64,000 nt of DNA, from the NCBI GenBank assembly GCA_937876095.1, contig CALFIE010000010.1, positions 47,667 through 111,666 of the forward strand, read 5' to 3'. Shown here one piece after another: positions 7,562 through 16,165 of this stretch. The translations under genes were made by a program, and so were the position numbers. Numbering within the stretch: the stretch's first letter is position 1; every line of letters starts with the position of its first letter. The stretch comes from an uncultured Flavobacteriales bacterium (GTDB taxonomy: Bacteria; Bacteroidota; Bacteroidia; Flavobacteriales; Weeksellaceae). Below the pieces are notes generated by a model. It was not told the origin of the DNA and searched no databases. It worked only from the letters and a program-made list of their open reading frames with translations.

Positions 7562-8830
7562 GTGAACATCTTATTTAAAAGAGATACTTGGGAAGAAATC
7601 TACCATTCTCTGCGGAACAACAAACTCCGCACACTTCTCACGATGATTGGTGTAGGTTGGGGAATGTTTCTCTACGTTTCGCTTTTGGGCGCAGCAAAAG
7701 GTATGGAAAATGGTTTCAACAAGGCTTTTGCAGGTTTTGCAACCAACACTATTTTTTTGTGGGCGCAGCAAACCAACATTCCTTACGCAGGTTTCCCAAA
7801 AGGTAGAATGCTGGAACTCCATACCAATGATATCGATTTATTAACCAGTAAAATTCCTGCGATTTCTAAAATTTCGCCAACCAATGCACGTGGAAATTTC
7901 GGCAGCAAAGGAGAAGAAATTGTAAGAAATGGTGTAAGTGGAAATTTTTCCATAAATGGGGTGTTCCCTGTAAGTAATCAGATTTCTGAGAAAAAATTAA
8001 TGTTTGGTAGATTTATAAATGATGCCGATATCAATGGAAATAAAAGTGTAATTGTAATAGGTGAAGACATCTACAACAAACTTTTTGACAGTAAAAAGAA
8101 AGAAGATCCAGTTGGAAAATCTATTTCTATGAAGGGCGTTTTCTTCAGTGTAATCGGTGTTTTTTCATCTAAAATGAATGGTGGTATAGAAAATAACAGA
8201 ATTGCTTACATCCCTTTTACTACCTTCAACAAATTGTTTAATACGGGTGACAAAGTAAATTACTTCGCAATTGTTGGGGACAACAATGCCGATTTACAAA
8301 CCATTGAAGACCAGGTGAAAACCGAACTCAAAAAGAAATACCAAGTATCTCTAGAAGATACCAATGCTTTTGGAAGTTTCAATCTTGGTAAAGAATTTGC
8401 AAAAGTTACTGGTTTTTTGACCGGAATGCAATTTCTCACCATCACTGTTGGTATTCTCACGATTTTGGCGGGTGTAATTGCGATTTCTAATATTTTGCTA
8501 ATTACGGTAACCGAAAGAACCAAAGAAATCGGAATCAGACGTGCACTTGGTGCAAAACCAGCCGAAGTGCGCAACCAAATTTTGCTAGAAAGTGTGGTAA
8601 TTACCTTTACTTCAGGATTGATGGGATTTATGTTTGGGATTTTACTCCTTTCATTCATTAATAATCTTACCAAAGACAATGATAATTTTCCGTTTTACAA
8701 TCCAACCGTAGATTATGGTAATGTATTTGCAGCTATGACAATTATGGTGATTTTAGGATTATTAATCGGGATGATTCCTGCACAAAGAGCAGTAAGAATT
8801 AGACCAATAGAAGCATTGCGAACTGAATAA
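7562..8830 (+). CDS. ABC transporter permease, MacB/FtsX type (second of two), GTG start
   Basis: 422 residues, same architecture as the preceding permease: N-terminal helix, periplasmic MacB_PCD domain, and a three-helix FtsX domain with T-K-E-I-G-I-R-R-A-L-G-A-K. The GTG start at 7562 is chosen because the first residues (D-T-W-E-E-I-Y-H-S-L-R-N-N-K-L-R-T) align with the start of the sister permease (D-R-W-Q-E-I-F-S-S-I-R-S-N-I-L-R-T). The next in-frame ATG would remove this cytoplasmic segment. Both permeases end R-I-R/K-P-I-E-A-L-R-T-E, which shows recent or conserved duplication. Confidence 0.9.
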   Translation: MNILFKRDTWEEIYHSLRNNKLRTLLTMIGVGWGMFLYVSLLGAAKGMENGFNKAFAGFATNTIFLWAQQTNIPYAGFPKGRMLELHTNDIDLLTSKIPAISKISPTNARGNFGSKGEEIVRNGVSGNFSINGVFPVSNQISEKKLMFGRFINDADINGNKSVIVIGEDIYNKLFDSKKKEDPVGKSISMKGVFFSVIGVFSSKMNGGIENNRIAYIPFTTFNKLFNTGDKVNYFAIVGDNNADLQTIEDQVKTELKKKYQVSLEDTNAFGSFNLGKEFAKVTGFLTGMQFLTITVGILTILAGVIAISNILLITVTERTKEIGIRRALGAKPAEVRNQILLESVVITFTSGLMGFMFGILLLSFINNLTKDNDNFPFYNPTVDYGNVFAAMTIMVILGLLIGMIPAQRAVRIRPIEALRTE

Positions 8831-8851
8831 AAAAATAAAAATTATTATATA

Positions 8852-10063
8852 ATGAAAAAGAAATTTACATGGAAAAAAGCAATTTACATTCTCATAGGAT
8901 TATTGCTTTTATTGGGACTATTCAAAGGTTTTTCGTACTTCATAAGTTCTAATTCACAAGAAAATGATGAGTTTCTTACCAGAAAACCAGTAGTACAAGA
9001 TCTGAATGATAAAGTAATGGCAACCGGAAAAATTGTACCACGAGAAGAAATAGAAATAAAACCGAACATGTCCGGAATTATAGAAAAAGTGTTGGTAAAT
9101 GAAGGCGATCATGTTACGGTCGGTCAATTAGTGGCAACCATCAAAATTGTACCGAGTATTTCACAAGTAAACAGCGCACAACAAGAAGTACAAAACGCAG
9201 GTTTGCAAATCAACAATGCAAAAATGAATGTAGATAATCAGCAAAAGCAATTTGCAATGCAACAGCGATTGTTTAACCAAGGAGTAATTTCTAAACAAGA
9301 ATTTTTGACAGCACAACAACAATTGCTAAGTACCCAAAATCAATTGAAAAACGCCAATCAACAACTACAAACCGCCCAGAAAAATCTACAAATTGCCAGA
9401 ACTGGTGTTGCAGAAGGTTTGCAAAGTATGGCAACCACACAAATCCGTTCAAAAGCAACCGGAACTGTATTAGAAGTGTCTGTAAAAGTTGGGAGCCAAG
9501 TTATAGAAGCCAATTCTTTCAATTCTGGGACTACCATTTGTTCTATTGCAGACCTTAATTCATTAATTTTTCAAGGAACGATAGATGAAGCTCAAGCTGG
9601 AAAACTAAAAGAAGGTATGGAAATGAATATTGTAATTGGTGCACTGCAAAACAAAACCTTCCCAGGAAAAGTGACCATGATTGCACCAAAAGGTAAAGAC
9701 GAATCAGGAACCATCAAATTCCCAATAGAAGGCGATGTTTTCAATCCAAATAACGATTATATAAGAGCTGGATTTTCTGCAAATGGTGAAATTGTTTTAA
9801 GTTCACAAAAAAACGCATTACTTGTTGATGAAAGTCTAATCCAATACGAAAAAGATGCACAAGGTAAAGATATCTCTTTTGTAGAAGTAAAACAACCAGA
9901 CGGAAGTTTCAAAAAAGTACATGTAAAATTAGGTGGAAGCGACGGAATTAATGTACAAATTCTTTCTGGTATTGATAAAAATGCCGAGATCAAAGTATGG
10001 AATCCATCTAACAAAGACAAAGAAGAACTGAAAGAGAAAAAAGAAAATAAAGACAAAAAATAA
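8852..10063 (+). CDS. Periplasmic adaptor (membrane fusion) subunit, MacA/HlyD type
   Basis: 403 residues: a signal anchor at about 9-30, a split lipoyl/barrel-sandwich domain (about 55-95 and 195-235), a Gln-rich alpha-helical hairpin between them (about 100-190) that would contact an outer-membrane TolC-like channel, a beta-barrel (about 240-320), and a Lys/Glu-rich C-terminus. It is the last gene of the operon, 21 bp after the second permease and followed by a terminator. No TolC-like gene is nearby, so the outer-membrane partner must be encoded elsewhere. Confidence 0.9.
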   Translation: MKKKFTWKKAIYILIGLLLLLGLFKGFSYFISSNSQENDEFLTRKPVVQDLNDKVMATGKIVPREEIEIKPNMSGIIEKVLVNEGDHVTVGQLVATIKIVPSISQVNSAQQEVQNAGLQINNAKMNVDNQQKQFAMQQRLFNQGVISKQEFLTAQQQLLSTQNQLKNANQQLQTAQKNLQIARTGVAEGLQSMATTQIRSKATGTVLEVSVKVGSQVIEANSFNSGTTICSIADLNSLIFQGTIDEAQAGKLKEGMEMNIVIGALQNKTFPGKVTMIAPKGKDESGTIKFPIEGDVFNPNNDYIRAGFSANGEIVLSSQKNALLVDESLIQYEKDAQGKDISFVEVKQPDGSFKKVHVKLGGSDGINVQILSGIDKNAEIKVWNPSNKDKEELKEKKENKDKK

Positions 10064-10080
10064 GTTGATTGTTCTATAAC

Positions 10081-10114
10081 AAAAATTCCGCACCATTTGG
10101 ATGCGGAATTTTTT
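10081..10114 (+). terminator. Terminator of the MacAB-like operon
   Basis: AAAAATTCCGCA (10081-10092) pairs with TGCGGAATTTTT, followed by more T. It starts 18 bp past the adaptor stop and also separates it from the convergent TPR gene. Confidence 0.8.
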
Positions 10115-10140
10115 ATTTATTAATGAGAATTTTAAAAATT

Positions 10141-10707
10141 TTAGAAAAACTTGCCTCTTTGTCGCATATTTGGGTTGTGCATATGCTTTTGCATAGAAGG
10201 CATCTTCAGTTGCTCTTTCATCATTTTTATTTGCTCGGTCATCATTCCAGAAGTATCTAATCTTTTGGCTTCTTCTAATAATTTTTGCGCATCTTGCTTT
10301 CTCCCTTTTTGTAGCGCAGTTGCTGCTAAATTTAGGGTTGCCATTGCACGATCGTGTTTCATATTCAGACCGTATTCCAATGCTTTTTTCATATAAGGTT
10401 CTACTTTTGCAGGATTATCTTGTGCCAAAGTAAGACCTTGTAAATAGTGGAAATAACCATATTGCGATTTATGCACTTGCGACTCATAATTGGTGATGTG
10501 TTTCAACCAATCTCCCGCTTTTTGCATATTTTGCTTACGCAATTGCCAAAAAGCCAACAAAATATATTCATTTTTGAAAAATAAAAAAATAGGAATGGCA
10601 GAAAGTATCACCAAAACAATTCCCCAACCAATATTTCGGTTGAACATCAAAAAAATTCCTGCAGCAATCATAATTGCAGCGATTACAAATTTTATATACT
10701 TATTCAT
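10141..10707 (-). CDS. Inner-membrane protein with TPR-like helical repeats
   Basis: 188 residues. Two transmembrane helices (about 5-22 and 27-44) are followed by a cytoplasmic or periplasmic helical region whose repeated pattern (Y-F-H-Y-L-Q-G-L-T-L-A, A-M-A-T-L-N-L-A-A-T-A-L-Q-K-G, A-Q-K-L-L-E-E-A-K-R-L) fits tetratricopeptide repeats. The tail is Met/His/Lys-rich. It probably scaffolds a protein interaction at the membrane, partner unknown. Similar small proteins are found across Flavobacteriia. It is convergent with the ABC operon. Confidence 0.75.
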   Translation of the reverse strand: MNKYIKFVIAAIMIAAGIFLMFNRNIGWGIVLVILSAIPIFLFFKNEYILLAFWQLRKQNMQKAGDWLKHITNYESQVHKSQYGYFHYLQGLTLAQDNPAKVEPYMKKALEYGLNMKHDRAMATLNLAATALQKGRKQDAQKLLEEAKRLDTSGMMTEQIKMMKEQLKMPSMQKHMHNPNMRQRGKFF

Positions 10708-11023
10708 TGTATAGTTTTAAAAACGGGTACAAAGATACTAAAATGCCTTGTAAGTGTGAAGCGAAAAAACGGTCATTATTTTATAGGATTTGTTTAAATT
10801 TTATTCAATAAAAATACTGCATCTTTCTTCATTATCTTAATTAAATAAACTTTGTTTATTCTTTTCTTTAACATTAATAAATTCAGTCAATTAAGTTCAA
10901 GAGATAAGAAATCAATAAATTGATTTTTAATTAAAAATCATTAAGTAATAGACTCTTAATTCCTTAATGTTACAACAAAATTTTAAAATCTAAACATCCG
11001 TTTATTAATAAAAAAAGGAAAAC
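10708..11023. other. AT-rich gap between folA and the TPR gene
   Basis: 316 bp without a supported gene. It contains a perfect 20-bp palindrome, TGATTTTTAATTAAAAATCA (10921-10940), with no flanking T-tract. The promoter of the TPR gene should lie near 10710-10760, but no TAnnTTTG match is evident. Confidence 0.5.
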
Positions 11024-11527
11024 CTATTTCTTTGTTGGAACCTCTATTCTCTTAAAAGTTTGAAAACAGTAATCATACGCATTATCTTCATCTTTTTCAA
11101 AACAAATTTCTTCTGTTTTCTCCCAAATTTTTTCCTCTATTTTCGGAAAAAAAGTATCGGCTTCCCAAGTTCCTTTTACCAGCGTAACTTGTAATTCATC
11201 TGCTAAATCTATGCTCTGTTCATAGATTTTTCCACCACCTATTATGCAAATATGCTCATCAATTTTTTTACCAAATTTGATGGCTTCTTTTAAACTACCC
11301 ACAATCAAAATACCCTCCTGAAACCAGTCTTTTTTGCTAGAAACTACTATATTGGTGCGATTTGGCAAAGGTTTACCAATACTTTCGTAGGTATTTCTCC
11401 CCATTATAATTGGGTGACCAGTCGTTAATTCTTTGAAATGCTTCAAATCTTTTGGCAAATGCCAAAGTAACTGATTTCCAGCACCAATCTCATTCTGAAG
11501 TCCCATTGCAACCACAATTGTTATCAT
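11024..11527 (-). CDS. folA: Dihydrofolate reductase
   Basis: Reduces dihydrofolate to tetrahydrofolate with NADPH, feeding thymidylate and purine synthesis. Starting at the ATG at 11527 gives 167 residues and the canonical N-terminus M-I-T-I-V-V-A-M. Conserved residues include W22, the catalytic acid D27 (L-P-K-D-L), the G-R-N-T-Y-E-S-I-G loop near 43-51 and I-I-G-G-G-K-I-Y near 92-99. A longer start 27 bases upstream is in frame but would overlap the -7 element at 11543-11550. Divergent from lemA. Confidence 0.95.
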   Translation of the reverse strand: MITIVVAMGLQNEIGAGNQLLWHLPKDLKHFKELTTGHPIIMGRNTYESIGKPLPNRTNIVVSSKKDWFQEGILIVGSLKEAIKFGKKIDEHICIIGGGKIYEQSIDLADELQVTLVKGTWEADTFFPKIEEKIWEKTEEICFEKDEDNAYDYCFQTFKRIEVPTKK

Positions 11528-11542
11528 TTTTTCTAATTTGTA

Positions 11543-11550
11543 CAAATTTA
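11543..11550 (-). promoter_or_regulatory. -7 promoter element of folA
   Basis: The minus strand reads TAAATTTG, a match to TAnnTTTG, 15 bp upstream of the folA ATG at 11527. It supports the shorter start. Confidence 0.6.
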
Positions 11551-11562
11551 GCACTAAATTTG

Positions 11563-11570
11563 TATATTTG
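11563..11570 (+). promoter_or_regulatory. -7 promoter element of the lemA operon
   Basis: TATATTTG matches TAnnTTTG 35 bp upstream of the lemA ATG. A second match, TAAATTTG, directly precedes it at 11555-11562, and either could serve. It is back to back with the folA promoter. Confidence 0.6.
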
Positions 11571-11605
11571 GCTTCAAATTATTAAACAACAAAAATTTAT
11601 AAATT

Positions 11606-12214
11606 ATGAACAATAAGGGATGTTTTGGTATCGGAACCGTAGGTTTGGTACTTTTAGGTATAGTTGCACTTGCTATATTTTGGGGATTTGGTGCATACAA
11701 TGGTCTTGTAAAAGGCAACAATGAAGTCCAAGAAAAATGGGCAAATGTAGAAACTGTTTACCAAAAAAGAGCAAATCTGATTCCTAATTTAGAAAATGCA
11801 GTAAAATCGTATTCTAAATTTGAACAAGAAACACTTACCAAAGTAGTAGAAGCCAGAAGCAAAGCAACTTCTATCACGATAGATTCAACCAATATGACCG
11901 AAGCAGATATGGCAAAGTTTCAGGCTGCACAAGGCGAATTAAGTGGTTCTTTAAGTAGATTGATGGCAGTAGTTGAACAATACCCAAACTTGAAAGCAGA
12001 TCAACAATACATCGATTTCCAAAGAGAATATACTGCTATAGAAAACAGTATTCGTGCAGAAACCGTAACTTATAACGGAGCAGTTAAAGATTTTAACAAC
12101 AGTGTTCAAACTTTCCCAAATAGTATTTTAGCAAGCATTTTTCCTAAATTTTCTGCAAAACCAATGTTTAAAGCAGATGCAGGTGCAAATAAAGCTCCAG
12201 AAGTTTTCAAATAA
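11606..12214 (+). CDS. LemA family protein
   Basis: 202 residues: one N-terminal transmembrane helix (about 8-30) followed by the LemA helical bundle, with the family signature Y-N-x-L-V-K-G-N-N-E-V-Q-E-K-W-A-N-V-E and Y-Q-K-R-A-N-L-I-P-N-L near residues 31-62. LemA proteins are membrane-anchored with an extracytoplasmic N-terminus, and their molecular role is unsettled. It is first in an operon with two TPM-domain genes, a pairing seen in many bacteria, which suggests a joint envelope function. Confidence 0.92.
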   Translation: MNNKGCFGIGTVGLVLLGIVALAIFWGFGAYNGLVKGNNEVQEKWANVETVYQKRANLIPNLENAVKSYSKFEQETLTKVVEARSKATSITIDSTNMTEADMAKFQAAQGELSGSLSRLMAVVEQYPNLKADQQYIDFQREYTAIENSIRAETVTYNGAVKDFNNSVQTFPNSILASIFPKFSAKPMFKADAGANKAPEVFK

Positions 12215-12216
12215 AA

Positions 12217-12645
12217 ATGAATCCATTTCTCAGCAATTCACAAATGGCTTCCCTTGTGGAAGCCATTCAAACAGCCGAAGATTATTCTTCGGGTGAAATT
12301 AGAATTCATATAGATTCCACTTCTGATGTGAAAAACGCAAAAGTGGCTTTTGAAGTTTTTAAAAAACTTTGTATGCACCAAACTACTGAGAGAAATGCGG
12401 TGTTATTTTATGTAAATTTTGAGCAGAAATACCTCACAATAATTGGTGACGAAGGAATTCATAAAAAAGTAAAACAATCTTTTTGGGATCGACTTCACGA
12501 CCAAATTACCACCGAGTTTGCCAACGGAAATTTTTACGACGGACTTAGAAATGCCGTTTTAGAAACCGGTGTAGAACTCAAAAAATATTTTCCAGTTTCT
12601 GGCGAAAATCCAAATGAATTATCCAATGAGATTAGTTTCTCTTAA
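12217..12645 (+). CDS. TPM domain protein without signal peptide
   Basis: 142 residues, starting 2 bp after the lemA stop. It is a short stand-alone TPM domain (TLP18.3/Psb32/MOLO-1 fold, formerly DUF477) with S-S-G-E-I-R-I-H-I near 24-32 and I-I-G-D-E-G-I-H near 75-82. There is no signal peptide or membrane helix, so it appears cytoplasmic or needs an unusual route. Its 3' end overlaps the next gene by 32 nt, implying translational coupling. Confidence 0.88.
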   Translation: MNPFLSNSQMASLVEAIQTAEDYSSGEIRIHIDSTSDVKNAKVAFEVFKKLCMHQTTERNAVLFYVNFEQKYLTIIGDEGIHKKVKQSFWDRLHDQITTEFANGNFYDGLRNAVLETGVELKKYFPVSGENPNELSNEISFS

Positions 12646-13432
12646 ACTCTTTTTTCTACTGTTGTTTGCAAGTTTCCACTTGCAAATTTCTGCACAAAAA
12701 GTCCCGAAAAAACCAGACATCCTTTATCCTGTATATGATAAAGTAGGATTGCTGTCTGATTCGGAACGAGAAATTCTGAACCAGAAACTGATCAAATTTT
12801 CAGATTCTACTTCTACCGAAATCGAAGTCATCATCATACCAACTACAGGTGGTGAAGATGTCAATTATTTAGCTACTTTGTACGGAGAACAATGGGGAAT
12901 TGGGCAAAAAGACCTTAATAATGGGATCGTTTTTCTGATTGCAACAGAGGATCGCAAAATGTCGATACAACAAGGTCGTTCTGTAGAGAAATATCTTACA
13001 GCATCGGTTGCTGGTCAGATTATAGATTATTTGGTAACACCTTACTTCAAACAAGGGCAATATTACGAAGGCATCAATCGCGGAACTTCTGCAATTATGG
13101 ATGCGGTGAAAGGTAAATACAAACCTCTTGCAAAAGACAATGAAGAAAGTGGCGGAATCAATATTTTTGAAATCATCATCATCGTATTTATCCTGATTTT
13201 GGTTTTCAGTTTTCTTTTTAGAAATAATGATAATGGCGGAAACGGAAATTTTGATGACGATGAAGATGTCATCTTATCAAGACGTGGACGCAGAAGTTAT
13301 CCTGGTGGATTTTTCCCATTTCCGGGAAGTTTCGGAGGTGGCGGTTTCGGAGGTGGAAGTTCAGGTGGAGGATTTGGCGGTTTCGGAGGAGGCGGAAGTT
13401 TCGGAGGAGGCGGTGCTTCAGGTGGTTGGTAA
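12614..13432 (+). CDS. TPM domain protein with signal peptide and Gly-rich tail (YgcG-like)
   Basis: 272 residues: a signal peptide (cleavage after about I-S-A-Q, residue 28), a TPM domain (about 37-160), one transmembrane helix (about 180-205), and a Gly/Phe/Ser-rich tail of about 45 residues of G-G-G-F-G-G type, as in YgcG proteins. An ATG 12 bases downstream (M-R-L-V-S-L-K) is an equally good start with a more typical signal peptide. It overlaps the preceding TPM gene and completes the lemA operon. The role is probably in the periplasm at the inner membrane, activity unknown. Confidence 0.88.
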   Translation: MNYPMRLVSLKLFFLLLFASFHLQISAQKVPKKPDILYPVYDKVGLLSDSEREILNQKLIKFSDSTSTEIEVIIIPTTGGEDVNYLATLYGEQWGIGQKDLNNGIVFLIATEDRKMSIQQGRSVEKYLTASVAGQIIDYLVTPYFKQGQYYEGINRGTSAIMDAVKGKYKPLAKDNEESGGINIFEIIIIVFILILVFSFLFRNNDNGGNGNFDDDEDVILSRRGRRSYPGGFFPFPGSFGGGGFGGGSSGGGFGGFGGGGSFGGGGASGGW

Positions 13433-13476
13433 ATTATTTTTTTAAAATTTCTAAAAATTCTTCTTTCAATAAAAAT

Positions 13477-13509
13477 AAAAAAGCAACTTTTTACAGGTTG
13501 CTTTTTTTT
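13477..13509 (+). terminator. Terminator of the lemA/TPM operon
   Basis: AAAAAAGCAAC (13477-13487) pairs with GTTGCTTTTTT (13497 on), a 9-nt loop followed by a T-run. It is 45 bp past the stop. Confidence 0.75.
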
Positions 13510-13532
13510 ATATAATAACATTGTATATTTTT

Positions 13533-14333
13533 TTATTTCAAATAAACATCACCACCACTACTTTTTCGGATATTGGTTTGTAAATTCCCTAGCTTAAAGA
13601 CGGTAATTTCACCAGAAGATGATGCATTTGCATTCAAAATTTTAGAAACAGAAACCACAATATCTCCACTGCTAGAAGCATCTAAATCAGCATTTTCTAC
13701 TTGCAAATCTCTTGCTATAACATCTCCAGATGAATTAGAAGAAATCTTGGCATTTTTGGCTTTTCCACTGATTTTGATGTCTCCAGATGAAGACGAACTC
13801 ACCTCTAATTTCACTGCCCAAATTTTTCCAGAAAAATCACCACTGCTATTCGCATTTATGATTAATTCATTGGCTTCTAAATTCCCCGAAATATCACCAG
13901 AACTAGAAACTTCAACCGTAGTTTTGTCTTGTTTGAAGGTATCTTTTACCGAAATTGAACCACTTGAATTTGCCATCAATTTGGTAAAATCTTTAGCATA
14001 GATTTTGGCCTTTACATTTTTAGTAGAAAACACACCTAATTTAGATTTTACGTAAATTTTTAAAAGTCCACCTTTGTTTTCTACCATAATTCGATCTATG
14101 ATATCACTTGGTGCAGAGATTTCTACTTTTTCTTCGTTACTTTTATAGATTTCAGCATCTATAGAAGTGGCAACTGCTATTTCATCAAAATTTCCGGTAA
14201 TGGTTTTGCTGGTAATTGGACCTTTTCCTTCATTAGCAATTGAAAAAGGAAACACGGTTTCTGCTTTAGTAGAATTAGCACAAGACAGCAATAGAATCGC
14301 TATTGCAAAAATGGGCATTAGTTTTGTTTTCAT
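13533..14333 (-). CDS. Lipoprotein with head-GIN (DUF2807) auto-transporter-like beta domain
   Basis: 266 residues. The N-terminus carries a lipoprotein signal peptide ending L-L-L-S-C (Cys18). The rest is a DUF2807/GIN domain, a right-handed beta-helix-like fold with repeated S-S-G-D turns (for example S-S-S-G-D-I at several places), seen widely in Bacteroidota surface proteins. It is likely lipid-anchored in the inner or outer membrane, ligand unknown. It stands alone, convergent with the TPM operon. Confidence 0.85.
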   Translation of the reverse strand: MKTKLMPIFAIAILLLSCANSTKAETVFPFSIANEGKGPITSKTITGNFDEIAVATSIDAEIYKSNEEKVEISAPSDIIDRIMVENKGGLLKIYVKSKLGVFSTKNVKAKIYAKDFTKLMANSSGSISVKDTFKQDKTTVEVSSSGDISGNLEANELIINANSSGDFSGKIWAVKLEVSSSSSGDIKISGKAKNAKISSNSSGDVIARDLQVENADLDASSSGDIVVSVSKILNANASSSGEITVFKLGNLQTNIRKSSGGDVYLK

Positions 14334-14512
14334 AATTTTAGACTTTATGTATATAAGACTACTTCATTAGCTAAAATGTTACATCTTTTTCTAAAAAATT
14401 AAAGAAAAAATTATTTTCACTTTAAAAATGAACAAAATTTACGCTAAAAAACAAGAATTTCATCATCAAAAAAAAATTAATATTAATGATAATAAAACAG
14501 CATCAATAAGAA

Positions 14513-15403
14513 CTAAATTACATCTTTCAAGAAAGGAAGTCCACCTTGTGAACCTTTGTTAGCAGCTACTTTTCTGGATACATCATTCCCAAATTTCACA
14601 CAATCTGAAATGGAGTTTCCGTGACAATAAGCAATGGCAAAACTTGAAGTAAAAGCATCTCCCATTCCCATTTTGTGTGCCATTTCTTCGGGATCATTTC
14701 GATAATATTTCATTTCATTCCCATCAAAAAAAACGGTAGAATTGCTATCATCTCTCACAAAAAGTTTATTGGGTAATTTTTTCAAAATATCTTCTCTACT
14801 TTCCTCTCCGAAAATGGTTGATAAATCATTACTTTTTGCAACAATAAATTCGGCATAATCGATAATTTCTAAAGAAAGTGGCTTTGCTGGTGCTGCATAA
14901 ATCCCAATTTTCACGCCCAATTCTTTACATTTTTTGAATAAATATTCCACCGCAGTCATCGGAATTTCTAACTGCGTAAGAACCAAATCAGCCTGAAAAA
15001 TTATTTTTTCGGCGATATCTATGTCAAAATGATTCAAATCATTATTTGCAGCAGGAACTACCACAATTGACGTTTTTCCTTTAGCAGAAGTTACATAAGC
15101 AGTTCCTGTTTCGTGTCTTGTTTTTTCAGCCACAAAACCTACATTTACGTGTTCATCTACCAAATTCCTAATCACTTGTTGACCATAAGGATCCATACCA
15201 ACTGCACCCACAAAATAAACACTTGCACCTAATCTTGCAGTTGCAACAGCTTGGTTTGCACCTTTCCCTCCAAAAAAATTTTCAAAATTTTTGGCTAAAA
15301 CCGTTTCATTGGGTTGCGGATGATGGTCGGTATTCAGAACCAAATCTACCGATGAACTACCAACTATTACAATTTTTGGTTGATAGGTGTTTTTTATTTT
15401 CAT
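14513..15403 (-). CDS. Ribokinase-like PfkB family sugar kinase
   Basis: 296 residues. The N-terminal G-S-S-S-V-D-L and F-F-G-G-K-G-A-N-Q-A-V-A-T-A-R-L-G segments (about 43-60) are the PfkB sugar-binding signature, and G-M-G-D-A-F-T-S-S-F-A near the C-terminus carries the catalytic Asp. The first signature matches ribokinase best (G-G-K-G-A-N-Q-A). In the second motif the usual G-A-G-D is G-M-G-D. Substrate is probably ribose or a related sugar or nucleoside, not proven. No transporter or lyase gene is adjacent, so context adds nothing. Confidence 0.88.
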   Translation of the reverse strand: MKIKNTYQPKIVIVGSSSVDLVLNTDHHPQPNETVLAKNFENFFGGKGANQAVATARLGASVYFVGAVGMDPYGQQVIRNLVDEHVNVGFVAEKTRHETGTAYVTSAKGKTSIVVVPAANNDLNHFDIDIAEKIIFQADLVLTQLEIPMTAVEYLFKKCKELGVKIGIYAAPAKPLSLEIIDYAEFIVAKSNDLSTIFGEESREDILKKLPNKLFVRDDSNSTVFFDGNEMKYYRNDPEEMAHKMGMGDAFTSSFAIAYCHGNSISDCVKFGNDVSRKVAANKGSQGGLPFLKDVI

Positions 15404-15453
15404 AGATTTTATAATAAGGAGTAAACTTAAGATATATTATTATGAACAAAAAA

Positions 15454-16095
15454 TTAAATTACACTAATTTCTATTAATTCTGTAATAAATTTTACAGGCG
15501 AGTTTTTTGCAGAAAAAGCGATGTAAGTTGCATAAAAACCTTCACCATAGCCAGTTTCGAATGCTATCAGGTTATTAGGTGAAGATTCATTTAGTTTTAA
15601 CAGTGCAAATTGATCGATGGATCCGTTTTCATCAAAAAAATGTTCGTGGAAAAACTCTTCGTAAATCCCCATAAAATCGGCTCCTTTTTTCTGAAATAAT
15701 TCCTGCTCTAAATTATGAAGCATTTCTTGGGTTTCAAAATCCATAAAACAGCCCATTCCTGATTCTACCGGGAATCCAAAAATTTCGTCTTTTTGCAAGT
15801 CTTTTAGGTTTTGACCTTCGCAAAGTGCCATTTCCCAATGTGTGATTTCCTCTTGTGAAAACTGAATTTCTACATAAGCAACACAATTACTGTCTTTTTC
15901 TTTATGAATAAAAATCGGGAAATTTCCTAAAGGAAATTTTTGCAAAAAAGATGGTTTATCTGGCGTAATCAATGGATCACTTGCAACCAAAAAACCCGAA
16001 CTGATGTAAAGATTTCCTGCATCGAAAGTTTCTAAAAGTGGAGTTTCTACAAAATTTTTGGAGAAAATTTTTTGAAGGTTTTCTAGGTGACTCAT
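15454..16095 (-). CDS. DUF4241 domain-containing protein
   Basis: 213 residues. The pattern G-x-x-x-A-S-D-P-L near 34-41, G-M-G-C-F-M-D near 113-119 and I-A-F-E-T-G-Y-G-E-G-F-Y near 176-187 fits DUF4241, a cytoplasmic family of unknown function found in many bacteria. No signal peptide or membrane helix. It follows valS in the same direction after 70 bp, and a hairpin at 16127-16155 lies between them. Confidence 0.75.
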   Translation of the reverse strand: MSHLENLQKIFSKNFVETPLLETFDAGNLYISSGFLVASDPLITPDKPSFLQKFPLGNFPIFIHKEKDSNCVAYVEIQFSQEEITHWEMALCEGQNLKDLQKDEIFGFPVESGMGCFMDFETQEMLHNLEQELFQKKGADFMGIYEEFFHEHFFDENGSIDQFALLKLNESSPNNLIAFETGYGEGFYATYIAFSAKNSPVKFITELIEISVI

Positions 16096-16126
16096 TTATT
16101 CGATTTAAGAACTAAGATAAAAGAAC

Positions 16127-16155
16127 AAAGACTTTTAAAAATAGTAAAAGTCTTT
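16127..16155 (-). terminator. Probable terminator of valS, within a phrase element
   Basis: AAAGACTTTTA and TAAAAGTCTTT are perfectly complementary over 11 bp with a 7-nt loop. It lies just past the valS stop. The T-tract on the minus-strand side is weak, and the hairpin is part of a phrase related to 1520-1567. Confidence 0.45.
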
Positions 16156-16165
16156 TACTTGTGAA

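Noticed and set aside
10921..10940. 20-bp palindrome TGATTTTTAATTAAAAATCA as a terminator or operator
   Set aside because: All-AT palindromes arise easily at this composition, there is no T-tract, and it is not near a start codon.
13227..13521. Pro-rich and Val/Glu-rich frames opposite or shifted to the TPM Gly-rich tail
   Set aside because: Shadows of the GGN-rich coding sequence of the 12614-13432 gene.
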